Shown here in pieces: positions 49,434 through 63,520 of a stretch of DNA of 64,000 nucleotides. This stretch comes from Kudoa neothunni. Lineage: Eukaryota > Cnidaria. The number at the start of each line of letters is the position of its first letter. Within the stretch, counting starts at the first letter, position 1. The stretch spans positions 12,772,001 through 12,836,000 of the forward strand of contig OZ199838.1 of the NCBI GenBank assembly GCA_964304625.1. Direction: 5' to 3'. The position numbers and the translations under genes are program-made. The notes beneath the pieces are model-generated. The model saw only the letters and a program-made list of their open reading frames with translations. It ran no database searches and had not been told where the DNA came from.

Positions 49434-52369
49434 TTGACGTTACTTTCTAACCAGATTACACCTAAACCTGTGTCGAATCACTCGAGTAATAGATAAGACT
49501 GTGATAATTGTTCAGACTGAATTTTCACTTAGATAATAATCCCATAAATCGAGACAATTTATTATCTATTTTCACTATGGCGCCACAACAATAACCGATA
49601 CACGTATTAACGCTAGATAGACAATAGGTTTGGTTATCAAGATTTAACGAAAATAATGTGCCCTGGCAAAGGGTTTGTCCTGATATCGTCTCCATCTTAG
49701 TATGTCTTCGTAATAGGGTTAAAATAATTTTACACTTAAAAATAGTTCCTGAAGATTATTTATGGAAGTATTTTGATACATTTTGACTAATTTAATGACA
49801 TAGTTTACCACCTTATTCCATATATTATTATAAAATAATGTAATTGTCACAACTAGATAAGAAGATTGGTATGATGACTCTCTAGGGCTTACAGTACCTG
49901 TTTAGCAGATTACTTAATATTAAGGAGATGTAATTAATATCCTGCATTAGTATTTGTATTTAAATTAAAACATGATTCAAACCATAATATTTTTATTCAA
50001 TTTCCTAATGTATTGCTGGGATTTTATCGGCGCTTTATTACGATTATTGTACAATTAATATCAATATATTGATAACACGATTATATTCTAAATTGGTACA
50101 TCAATTATGGAGTAGGAAACAGTATTTTGTATTGAACCCTTTGAATACTATTATCGATAAAATTTTACTATTTTTCGGGGATATTTTCTTATTTTTCGAT
50201 AAAAAATTGTGTTTAAATAGATTATATAGTTTTACTCACAGTTATTTGATGTAATTTTTGAAGTGAATATTCATTAGTTGCATATATAGATATATTTCGT
50301 AACAAAATGGCTGCTCCCCGATTTTTAATCCCTCTTAGCATCTGGTTATCATTACTAATAATAAATTATACTTAAAAATATAGATTATCTCAGATTTTGG
50401 ATTACAAATTATTAACGATTAAGTTAAAGTCTTATTCGGAAATCCGTTATTTTACATAAAAAAATCATATTTTTATATTAACAAATTCTATGCATAGGAA
50501 TTCCTTTTCCTTCTACAATAGCATTTATTAAATGCTATAGTTGATAGCTTCTATTTAATTTTGAAAATGGTTATAAATGCACCATGGACATTATTCATTG
50601 TTATTTTAGTAGTGTCGGAGTTTTCGACAAAACCTCGCTAATTAATTGACATTTGAATTATATTTTACACTTGATTAATGTATGCTATGCTTGATTTCAT
50701 TCTTCAGTCACAATCTATTACTAAACTACTACTAATGTCTAAAAAACTTGTGTAATGCGTCAATAGGAAGTTTAATGAACGACTTTGTTTAAATTTTAAG
50801 ATTGGTTTATCAGAATAACCATTACAACATTTCCAAGGGGTCCATGCCTAAAATCTGAGAAATTTAAGAAATTTTTAATGACGAATTTGTGTTTTTACTT
50901 AAAACTCACAATCTGGATGGTATCATGTGTTATATTATTACAGTTTCATAGTAATTGTAAAACAATATCATTTTAGAGAAGCTTCCATCTAAATATTTAA
51001 AATTTTTAGGCTTAATTTATTAAAGCACTTTTTGTTTTTTTTGCTTTCTTTCTCAACAGTAATAGGTTCAAAATTCGTTAGCTAAATATTGAGCTCTTAA
51101 CTCGATACATAAGGCTCGTTTATTTCTTTAACATCAACTAGATTTTTATTTAATTCCCATCAAAGAAAGATACTTCCTTTGATGACATAGCATGCTAATT
51201 AATACTGATATTAAATTAATGAAATGTTTGTACGATATCTTATTGATAATACTTAAAAAAGAAAAAATCAACTGAAAATTAAAATGGAATGCGGGGAAAT
51301 TTTTTTACACACATTTTATAACGAAGTTCATTCTTAAAATATTGGGTATACATTATATAGGTTTTTTGGCTTAATATGGATTAACCTCAATATTTTCCTT
51401 AATAAAATATGTTTTTACTATTAATTAATGAAAAAATGCATTATATATATAGTGGTCAGTTTCATATGAATTTTAATATGTATAATCATAGAAGATAAAT
51501 TGAAAATAGTGCAGTCATTTGCAAATTTTCCATCAATAATATCGAATCTATCACTTTCTTGAACCTCGGATTTCGAATTATTCATTTTCAATGATATAGT
51601 TAGAGCATGTAAAATTAGATTTTGTCAATTGAAACGACAGAAATTAAAACTGTAGGTGTTTCTGGATAAACATCGATTTATATTATTAGTCGATTTAAAT
51701 GTAAGTGAATAAAGTCGAATTATCGGTTATAACTATATCATTTCAAGTAATAATGAAACGGCACAACTGAACAAAAATACTGACAAAAATGGATGTTTTA
51801 TTGGGTTTAAATTGAGATTAAATATTGAGGAGGTGTTGATTATCGTCAATAACCTAATTTTTAATCATTGTGAAAATATCGGATCTCAAAAATTTGCATT
51901 TTAGAGTGCCCATACAGTATAGATGAAAAAGCACCATATTGTTGGTTATAATGTGACGCTAGTATAGAAAATATCTCCAAATTGTTGTTAAAAATTTATC
52001 TATGTAATCCTGAAAACATATGCTAGTGGTGTCTTAAAATTAAAAAAAGTCAAATTACTATTGAGTGAATCAATTTTAGGGACTATTCTGGTCTCATTTG
52101 TTATGAAGCACTTTAGCAAGTCTCAGTGTTGTCTAAATATCAAATAGTTTCCATGGGTATATAAAAATGATTAAAGTCCTGGATAACCACAGTTATAGTC
52201 ATAGAAAATGTCACCTGTTCTAATGAAATATTTCGAACAAAAGAATAATGCCATGGTGTTCGTATATAATTCGTGTTGACAAGTGCAATGCAATTTATAG
52301 AATAAAAAGTTATCTATTTCAATAAATACAACGGACTCGCAGATCTTTGACGGAACAAATAGCACTACT
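49434..52369. other. Long intergenic region upstream of the tetraspanin
   Basis: About 2.9 kb of AT-rich DNA. No gene, transposon end or RNA gene recognised. Short frames (for example 50069-50254 and 52171-52365) are not supported. Confidence 0.35.
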
Positions 52370-52377
52370 GTCTAATC

Positions 52378-52671
52378 CAGTGGGTTTCGACCGGTAGTCC
52401 GCGAAATTTCCCTAGAGGTTCCGCAACACCCAAAAAACATAGAAACTAATAATAGTTATCTATTTACAAATTCATGTCTTCTAAATCCTTGGAGATGTTG
52501 AATAAATTTAAAAAATAATTTATTTTAGTTTTTTGTAAATAAATGCGTTCGAATTTTTTATAAATCGCTTGTAATTTATTTGTTTACAATTTACTCAATG
52601 TGTATAGAGTTTCACAAGAAAGTTTGAGTTTATCAGGAAATCCCCGATTCCAAAATGGTTGAAAACCATTG
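52378..52671. mobile_element. Short hAT-type MITE
   Basis: 294 bp. Left end CAGTGGGTTTCGACCGGTAG, right end (other strand) CAATGGTTTTCAACCATTTT, both of the hAT CAGTGGTTCTCAACC type. The flanking 8-mers are GTCTAATC (52370-52377) and GTCTGGTC (52672-52679), an 8-bp duplication with two differences. No coding capacity. It is more decayed than the hAT MITE at 37159. Confidence 0.72.
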
Positions 52672-52784
52672 GTCTGGTCTAATTATTGAGCTGCAGCTCC
52701 GAGGATGGCGGACGCAGCTCTAATCTCGATAAGGTCACTGTTTTTTTCGCTGTGAGTTCTTATTCCCAATTTGAAACTGTAGCC

Positions 52785-52840
52785 AGAGCGTAAGCTCACT
52801 ATCAGCTCAATGTACCTGCAGTTATGGTTCGACCAAGTAG
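52785..52840 (+). repeat. tRNA-like SINE fragment
   Basis: Plus strand: GTAGCCAGAGCGTAAGCTC is A-box-like and GTTATGGTTCGACCAAG carries a B box (GGTTCGACC). The surrounding, less AT-rich block (about 52680-52960) is probably the full SINE, including head and body. Confidence 0.5.
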
Positions 52841-52964
52841 AGAGGGTCGGATTGGTTGTTTGTATCATGTGGGACGTATTAAATAATAAAAAACCTTGTA
52901 GGCCCTACTGAACCAATGCCGTGGATGGTCAAAAATTAATTCTCCCCCTAAAACTCAATTACTT

Positions 52965-54412
52965 ACTGTAAAATAAATTAATTGTAATTGCAATTATTAA
53001 AAAATTGCGGCGGTGATCCAAAATTACTGGAACTCATTTATATATCACGATACACAAATTCTCTATCTCTTATTTTTATCGCAAATAAATATAGCAGGAA
53101 AATCTACTGTATAAAGCAAACCGGAAATCCTTGTGTGTACGCATTTTTCATTATTTATAGAGAGACATATCGCTCCATTTGAGCACATATATAGAAAGAT
53201 AAAATTTTATTTTAACATAGAAAAATACGTAAAAAATTATTAAAGGTTTGCATCCTGAAAAATGACTAAAAACATTTTCACGTGATATGGCTGGTATGAT
53301 TTGAGGATATAAGTAAACATATAGATCATTTCGTTAAAGTTATACAAAGTTAATTTTAAACGTACCATAATATTTATTTTACTTGAAAATTATCGGAAAA
53401 AATTTTAATAATTGAATAAGTTCAAATAAGGAAGGTAATATTAAATTATGTAGCCAAACATTAATATGAAATTCATTTGTTGATGTTTAACAAGATTAGT
53501 CCTATTCGTATGATGCGATTTAGAGATTACTGTGAACGACAAGGATAAAACCAATTTTTTAGGAGCTCTAAAGAGGATACTTTAAATGCCCAGTAGTATT
53601 TATTCATTCTTAAAAATATTAAATAAGATTAATGCGTCCAATTAGTTAAATAAATCATCCGTTAATTGGGTAATCGTTGTAATATTTATCTAAATATTCT
53701 TAATTTACTTTGAACTTCAAATGACCTTGGCCTACTCAAGGCTTTAGGCTACTAGGCCGGGCGAGGAATCCCACGCGAAGGGGGGCGTTTGCGCTAGTTA
53801 TTTATAAAGAGGGGATTGTGAATATGTTTGACTTTCTTATTGCTAGCATTTGAGAGTTATCATTGATATATTATTACTAATAATGCTTCCATTTTTAAAG
53901 CGTATTTAAAAAAAGTATGAAAAATACTGTTCGCACATGTTTTGCGAATGATATACATTAAAAAAATTGTTTCATGTTTAAATTTAAATTTTAGACCATG
54001 ACAAATTATAGATGGTACAAATATTATTATATCGGTAATGAACTCCATAGAGTTCATTGTTATAATAAGATAGTAGCATTTGTATTAAATACATACAGTT
54101 GGCATAATTTTTGTTACAATAATTTAGAGTATCTTCGTTGTCGCCCGGGTATATTATTAACAATTAATCACGTTTTAGACTTAGGTATTGGTCTTGATTG
54201 ACTTATTTGCAACCATTTATTTGCTTGGCTTAAAAACATAACTATTTTGATCTGATCTTTAAACAAATAAAATCTTGATACATCCATTTTTTATGTTTTA
54301 AGCTTTCAAATTTTATACTGAGATTGTTTTGTGGATGCAATAATTATAAACGGAGTAAATCTTGATTCTATTTCTCTAATCTCTCTCTCTTAATATTCTC
54401 CACGTTTTAGTT
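52965..54412. other. Intergenic DNA upstream of the hAT transposase remnant
   Basis: No gene. A GC-richer patch at about 53735-53790 (GGCCGGGCGAGGAATCCCAC) may be part of a transposon end, possibly that of the downstream hAT copy, but I could not pair it with a right end. Confidence 0.3.
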
Positions 54413-56351
<1,939 letters not shown>

Positions 56352-56814
56352 TCAAACAATATTATATCCTTTTTTTGTTTCTATGAAGTCATTTCAATAG
56401 ATTTATTCGTTTTTTTGCGTTCCCATTTCATTCCTATTTCGAACACTGTACGTAAATGATTTAAAAAAAATAGATTTATTTGGATTTTCATAGTAAAATT
56501 TTTGAAAAGATAAAACCAATTATTTTCTTAAGTTATGTTTATAATATTCCTAATATTTTTTTGTACTTTCAAGTTCAAAATATGGAAAAAGGATCAAGAA
56601 AATTCTTAAACGTGTGTTCCGACCCGTATTTTTGTAAAATTCAATTAATCCTAAGAATAATTTATAGTTTAAATTTGAAACGTGTAAATTTAAATGTTAA
56701 TTAAGGTCATATTAGAGAACCGATTTTCTTTAATCCTTTTTACGGTGAATTAAGATTGAGTGCGAACATAGTTTCGGCAGTTGCCTGGGGGTGCGCGAAT
56801 AAAATTTGTAGGGA

Positions 56815-57230
56815 ATCACTGCTTTTTTTTGTTTACAAGGTAAAACCTCTGGCGCAACTTATTAGGTTGCGGAATTCTGGTTGGTCAGACCTCTTCTATT
56901 AACGCTTTAGGTACCGCAGGACGTAACATGAAACCCCGCCCCTTATCTTTATGCGATAGTGAGGGACTTGACCCACTAAACATCCTCATCTCAGGGTGAC
57001 CACCATCCCAAACCCTATCCCTTTAAGGACGTTAGCTCTATGGGGACTGCAAATTACTTGAATTTCAATGGGTTTCGGAGATTCAAACTCCTATTCACGC
57101 TCATTCCACCTCATGTGGATTCGAACCTATTATCTCATGGTTCTGAGTCCGAGTGTCGCACCGATGTGCTATCTGTCCTCGGCACGGACCACTGCTTTAG
57201 ATCCTCGGAAATCTTGTGCTCCTTTTAATA
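56815..57230 (-). repeat. SINE cluster with a clear tRNA-like head (57109-57180)
   Basis: On the minus strand, 57180-57109 reads GGACAGATAGCACATCGGTG (A-box), an anticodon-arm-like middle (CTCGGACTCAGAACCATGAG) and AGGTTCGAATCCACATGAGG with a perfect B box. The acceptor ends do not pair well, so it is a SINE head rather than a working tRNA. The block down to 56850 is also less AT-rich and structured (GCAACTTATTAGGTTGCGGA), probably SINE body or a second repeat. Confidence 0.55.
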
Positions 57231-60200
57231 CGTAAGTCCGCTTATTAATTTGTTGATGAAAAAGGGCACTTTCATCAACATTAATAATATTTGTTGAATC
57301 GTAACTTTGCAGAATGTCTTTATTCTCAAGTTTCCACGCATGCATCGAGTAAGTATCAGCACTAGATGCTTCTCCGTAGAGTCATTCGGAACAAAGCCCA
57401 TATCTATTTTTGAAGCAAGCCAAACATCCTTTACTTGCATTAAAATTATCGTTATTCTTTTCGTTGGAGATTGAAAATGCTTTTACTATTATAGTTTCGC
57501 CAGAAATTTGTTTTTTATTATTTCAGGCATTCATGCTCCAATTATAAACTTCGGTATCGACATCTTCATGTTCACCGCTAGAAAATTGCTTTTTCTTGTT
57601 ATAAATATTGGAATAAGTAATTTTTTGTCCCATTGACAAAATTTGACTGAGAGTTGAATATTCTTAACAGAAATTATCGTTATTATGAATATAAAGTAAA
57701 AACTTTTGATTTCTTAGTCTGAATTTCATTGCGATCATTTTTTGCACTTTTAATTGATTTAATTTAATTATAATAACTGATAATTTTATTTTTCTCATCA
57801 ATATCTCGCTACACTCTGGACATTGTCAATTTTACTGCGCACTATCGGATCAAACTCGCATTCCGGACTTTGAATTTACTTCGCAATGCAAAATCACTTC
57901 GCAATATCGAATAATATACATTTTCGTTTATTGAAAAAAATTTCTTTACGTCAATTTTATAATATTAACATTAATATACCTAATATATTTTTCAATTTAA
58001 CTAAAATAGACAAAATTCAGGAGATATTGGGCTACTACGCAATACCGAGGCACGACTATATGTTAATAAAATCGGCTTGATATCTTGAGGCATTTATTAA
58101 AACAAAGAGATGATGTGATTGATTTTGTTGTCTATGTAGGGCGAAGAGCTAAACACGTGCCCATTTCCTTAACAAAGAAAACGATTTCGACGCACTTTTT
58201 TGGAAGTTTCTCCAAAATAACATATGTTTTTTATTATGCCGCGGCGAGAAAATGCTCCCGATAAAACGATAATTAATAAAGTAACATATTTCTAAAGATA
58301 TATTTGCAATATCTGGAATGCAGACACTAATTAAAAAATTAAGTTTATTTACTTTATAAATTAGAAATAATTGTTGACTCCCAAATGGATAAATCTATGG
58401 ATTTATGTTGCAGGCTACTTATTTTGAATACAGCTATTCAACCTAAATTTGTTAGGAATAATGATAAAGCGTATTATTTTTTAACTAATTTAAATTTAAG
58501 AAATGCGTTGATGGGTTAACTCCAAATTCCGGTTACAACCATAATCCGTTGGTCGAACGTTTGTTTTGCAGATAACATATAATACCTAAATTAGGGCTAA
58601 TGTCCCCGCCTCGTCATAGGATCACATTTGTAATTTTTCGTTACTTGCAAAATATTACAAATTATAACATATATATAGAGGGTAATTTTGCATACATAAG
58701 AGTCCGCACATAAGTTAAAGTTATAATCTCAAATGTTTAATCCAACCGCAGAAAAGATTTCTACATTTTAGGGCAAGCTATCATTGCTTTAAAAAAACTT
58801 TTTTAGAATTTTATTGAAATAACTAATGAATTGACTTAAAATTGTTTGTTATGGATTTGCGATAGTTTTGTCATTAATTTAGTTGAAATTTAATCTTGAA
58901 TTGCATGCGAATTAAATATGCCACTCTGATCTTCTTTCTTAAAATAGCTTTGAGACTTTTCCAATGCGTGTATTGATTTGGAGGTTGAAATTTTATTCTT
59001 ATCGAAATTGTATTCATCATATGTAAAAAATTTATTAATTGCACAAAGTTCTCAATCATTAAATATTTGTTCTCTCCCGATTGACTGCGTATTATCTCCT
59101 CTTCAATTTTATATTCTTCATCATAATGTTAATTTAATGAAATATATACTTTTCTTACTCTTATATAGATATCGTTATTAATGGCTTCATTTGAATAGGA
59201 GCCTTCATTCTCAATATTTCTGTAAAGTAATATATTATAGATAAAAAAAAATTTCAACATCAAAACAAATTATTTCTATTTCAACAGAGATTTCATGCCT
59301 ATTCGTGATTAATGTGGAAAACGTCTATTTAATGCTCGATATAACCCCAAACAGGTTAATTCATGATAAAATTCTAATTTATTGATATTTTGAGAATAAA
59401 AATTTGTTTTTCATAAAATCTCCAACGAAATAATTAAAAAAATTTAATAATAATGACAACTTAGCGTGCATATGTTTTATTTAGATAAAACATGCTATAT
59501 ATTTATAAGTAAGAAAATCTGGCATAAGAAACACAGGTAATAATAAAAAAACTTCGTTAAGATTTTTTTCAACATATATTTTATATTTCAAAAAGATTTT
59601 AGCCACAAAAATGTTTCCGGAAGTATTAGTCTGTCACTACTGCCATTATTGTTTCAGCTATTTTCAAGCAATGAATAAAAATTTGATGACAAAAATTTAT
59701 AAACCAAAACAAATGTAATTATATTTAAATGACATTTTTAACGAAAGTATACATATTTAACAAGCTAAATATATAAAATTTAGAATACGAACCACGCGGA
59801 TACCATGTGGCGAAAAAAGATGGAGAGCTTAAGATAGTAAAACAAATAAGAACATAACTAACTTATTTTAATATGATTAAATAATGCATTAATTATATGA
59901 AGCTAAATATTTGATGAGTAAATTATTAGAGTCTATATATTTACGACAATACTCCGTTGGTTATGAAAACGTTAGGTTTTAATTAATGGAGTTAAAACTA
60001 AATAGAGACCATTTTAATCATTTATAAAATAGATCTTAAAATAATTCTTTAATGATTGATAAAACTTCCGTGACTTTTTATAATATTGCGCAAACGCAAC
60101 TCGCGTAGCACCAGAGTAAACATTAAATCAGAGGACGACATACTTCCCGATATCCAGGTTTTGCTGCGTAAAATGAAATAACTAATTTTTTCTGTATTTT

Positions 60201-60332
60201 ATTGAATTATAAATGTAATTTGTTCTGATTATTACGATTTGAAGATTAAAATATGTTTATTAGGTATTAATATTAACTCACTACGCAATATCTAGAAACG
60301 ACTATATGTATATATGTATCAAATAAGATTTT
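57231..60332. other. Intergenic DNA with isolated pogo-type termini
   Basis: No gene. Two similar right-end-like pieces, CTACGCAATACCGAGGCACG (about 58035-58054) and CTACGCAATATCTAGAAACG (about 60281-60300), each run into ACTATATG. On the other strand they resemble CAGTCG-type pogo/Tigger ends (TATAGTCG, then CTCGGTATTGCG). Left partners were not found. A small hairpin with 9-bp arms lies near 59471-59492 (ATGTTTTAT, TTAG, ATAAAACAT). Confidence 0.35.
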
Positions 60333-62658
60333 TTAACCCTCTAATTGATTTGGGATGTATTACGCCCCAAAGCATTTTTATTCTGACCATAAAATCTCGC
60401 GCTTTTTTCAAATCTTTAAAATTTAGGCTGTTCTCCTAAGTTTTTGAAGTCTAACATTTATTAAAATATAACGAAAAAAAATTGGTTCACCCCCTAAAAA
60501 ATCCACCTTCCAACCAACCTGGGGTAAATATCACCTAGATTTTTTTGCTTAAATTTACGTTAAAAATTATTTTAATTTTATTAAAAAATTCTATCGTAAG
60601 AATTTAGAGAAAAACTGAAATTACTGCACCAAGTAATCTACTTCGGCTTATTTCGATGACAGTGTGCATTCCTGGTGTTAACCACGATGAATATAACTCG
60701 CCTTTCCGCACGCATAATAGCCTTGTTTTCTTAATTATAAAAACCCTGGGTCAAAAATAATTATGCTTAATTTTTTTATTGATTTTAACTAAACGTTAAT
60801 GCGATGATTCAGTTCTGATTATAAATATGCCTCTAAATAATAGAGGGGTTTACCCGAATAACACTTAGTACACAAACAAGTTCCTGGAGATAAATTACAA
60901 CGAGTGACCATGATAAATTTTTTGATGACAGTCTGTCTTCTGGGAGTGAATTGGATGATTGCTTATTAGAACCATCGTATTATTCTGACGAAATTCCAGA
61001 AAGTTAATTTTCTTATAATGCTACAACAAGGAAAAACGGAATTCTCTCGACAGCAAAGAATCCCACTTCATCGAGGTTATCCATAAAGAATGTTACGAGT
61101 TCCCATCCTGTCCCAACCGCATACGCTACACAACGGGTCACAAATATTTTGGATTGCATTGTTATATTTTTCACAACCCAAATTTACGAATAGATGACAA
61201 AGTTTATAAATATATTTGGGAAAGTCAGATTTCATGACTCATGGATTGATCTGGATAAAATAGAATTTAAAGGATTCTTGGGAACCCTAATATTAATGAC
61301 TGTTCCTAAAGATGGAGAGGAGCCACTGACTGAACTTTTCAGTTTAATTGAAAGGAAGCCTATCTATCGACAACTCTTCACTTATCACCGATTTCGGAAA
61401 ATATTAAGACGTCTTCATTTTGATGAGCAGTTAGTATCTTTTAGAGGAAGTGTCCATTTAGGCAATATATGACATTGAAACCAGCGAAATACGGGTTGAG
61501 GTTTTTCCTTCGTGTCGATCCTTTGGAAAGTTATATCGTAAATATTTCTGCATACCTTGGAAAAAACGGAGATGAAACTGGCCGAAGCTATAGTGTTGGA
61601 GAAAGTATTGTCTTGTCATTAGCAGCCCCGTTGATTCATTCCGAAAGAACAATTGTGACGAACAACTTCTTTTCATCTTTAAGTTAGCGACCAAGTTATT
61701 AGAGAGGCAGTTAACGTATCTAGGGACCATTAGACAAAACAAAAGAGAATTACCATCATGTGTTCTTCCTTCCGAACGCAGAGAGTTGTACAGCACCATC
61801 TTCGCATTTAAAAAAAAGTGTTAACAAGAAAAGGACGTGTGTGGTTCTTTTATCGAATGGGATTATTAACACAAAAATTTATAGTCAATGTGAAAAGAAA
61901 AAGCCCCAAACAATATTGTGGTACAACAAAACAAAAGAGGCAGTGGACACTGTCGACAGAATGTTGTCGTCTGTCTCTGTAAAACGATTTAACAGGAAAT
62001 GGCCCATGGTTGTATTTTTCAATATTGTCGACTTATCATTAATAAATGCTTCTGCATTAAAAAAAACATATATAATGATAAAACGAACGTAAGGCTCACT
62101 TTTTTGAAGGAAATGACCCAGATCCAGTACCAGCCGCTGATGAACAGAAACATGACAATAAATAATCATCAAAAGATCTTCTTCATCATCTATCCAAAAT
62201 CCAAGTAACTTATTGTCATAAATAAAACAAGGGCGTTGCGTGTTTTGCTCAAGCCAAAATGACAAAATCATCCAATAAATTTTCAAATTGTAGTAAATTC
62301 TATTGCAAATTTCATTCTTCGAATAAATGTACTGGTTGTGCCTAAGTTAAATTCTCATTTCATTTTGCTATTTTATCAGAATTTATTTTATTTAAAAATG
62401 TCGTTTTATGGCTGTTTGATAATATTGTTTTACTTTAGTTTCTTCCGGAAACGTACGATACATAACCGAAACTAATCAAATGAGATTATTTAATGCAGTA
62501 ATTTCGGGCTTTCTCAAAATTCTTACGATAGAATATTTTATAATCTGCAAATCGAATTCAAATAATTTTTAAAGTAAATTTAAGCAAAAAGGTCTAGGGT
62601 GATATTTTACTCAAGTTGGTTGGGGGGGGGGTATTTTTTTCGTAGTTTAGAGGGGTAA
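60333..62658 (+). mobile_element. piggyBac transposon, family 1 (defective, with long subterminal inverted repeats)
   Basis: Left: TTAA (60333-60336) then CCCTCTAATTGATT and a hairpin (TTTGGGATGT / ACGCCCCAAA, 60349-60371). Right: TTTAGAGGG (ending 62654), then GTAA in place of TTAA. Inside each end lies a long inverted repeat of about 120 bp (left about 60490-60605, right about 62522-62640) that includes CTATCGTAAGAA, TTTTTGCTTAAATTTAC and CCAACCAAC. Transposase pieces on the plus strand: 61194-61472 (FGKVRFHDSWIDLDKIEFKG, then LRRLHFDEQLVSFRG), 61469-61687 (TLKPAKYGLRFFL) and 61760-62092 (KKKPQTILWYN, AVDTVDRMLSSVSVKRFNRK), then a tail YQPLMNRN. The first piece joins LHFD straight to DEQLVSFRG, so roughly 60-70 codons are lost. 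The second catalytic Asp is Asn (VTNNFFSSL). The enzyme is dead. Confidence 0.87.
61194..62092 (+). pseudogene. piggyBac transposase remnant (DDE_Tnp_1_7)
   Basis: Three plus-strand coding blocks in different frames make up the transposase of the element at 60333-62658. Block 1 (61194-61472) has the N-terminal core and the end of the FRG segment, fused by an internal deletion. Block 2 (61469-61687) has the KPAKYG segment and the region of the second catalytic residue, changed from Asp to Asn. Block 3 (61760-62092) has the WYN and VDTVDRM segments with the third catalytic Asp. The C-terminal tail continues in another frame to about 62200. A zinc-binding Cys-rich tail, present in many piggyBac enzymes, is not seen clearly. 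Confidence 0.85.
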
Positions 62659-63520
62659 CCCTCCAGGGACAGTGCGCGAAAAAATCACACGCGTTCCGGT
62701 GAGAGGTCCCGCGGGACCCCACAAGTTCTCTATTATAATAAGTTGATTGCACATTGTAACGAAAATCATGACAAATGAAAGTTTATAAATATCTTATTGA
62801 ACCATTTAAAATTCAATTTAAATGTAAATTTTTCGAGAAAAATCTAAAAAAATCCGTCGAAAGTATACTGCTAATACATACCATTCAACGAATGTTCTTC
62901 TAGACAAAAATTGCAAAATCGTGTTTCCATTAAACATTAGGTTAGGAAATGGGATGAAAAAATCTTTAAACTATTTATAGATGAGTTTATACAAGCATTG
63001 CCCCTCTGAGTCCGTATGTCCAAAAAGTTTCGGTAATCCCAAAAATGTATTCAGCGCGTATTATGAACTGCTGTCGTTATCATTGTTTAAATTTGAATAA
63101 TAAATTATCATAACACAAATACTTCGTGAGTTACTATCGAGCAAAATTATTTGATATTAACACTGATCCTACTAGGTCTCGTGACCACTCGGAGAAATTT
63201 AAAACCCACCAAAAATTTAGAAATATACTTCATATTAATATTATATTAGATATATTTATTCATATTCACAAATACTCCTTAAACCTGACTCAGTTGGAGG
63301 GATTTTAAATAATTTTTATTTTGCACCCTACTAAAGAACGCATTTTCTAAAATCTTTGAGTATTAGAAATTTTAACTAATACCATAGTTTAATTAGAAAC
63401 CTTACAGCTAAAGATTAGATGGGCTTTCAAACGTTGTTACAGTTACATTAATAGAGAAAAAAAAATCAAAATAACCTGAACTGGGGCCCCGAGAGACCCT
63501 GCACCGCCCGAGAGGGTTAA
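62655..63520. mobile_element. Non-autonomous TTAA element abutting the piggyBac copy
   Basis: Starts at the GTAA (62655-62658) that also ends the preceding piggyBac copy, then CCCTCCAGGGACAGTGCGCG. Ends CGCCCGAGAGGG followed by TTAA (63517-63520). Read inward, the right end is CCCTCTCGGGCGGTGC, a fair match to the left. Inside the left end lies a perfect 14-bp palindrome (GGTCCCGCGGGACC, 62705-62718), and near the right end GGGGCCCC. The termini resemble a third piggyBac-type family. No transposase is present; the interior is plain AT-rich DNA. Confidence 0.65.

Noticed and set aside
57109-57180. Functional tRNA gene
   Set aside because: A and B boxes are good, but the acceptor and anticodon stems do not pair properly, and similar decayed heads occur elsewhere; a SINE fits better.
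62621-62632. G run near the piggyBac right end
   Set aside because: Part of the subterminal repeat with a counterpart at the left end; likely simple slippage, with length possibly affected by sequencing.
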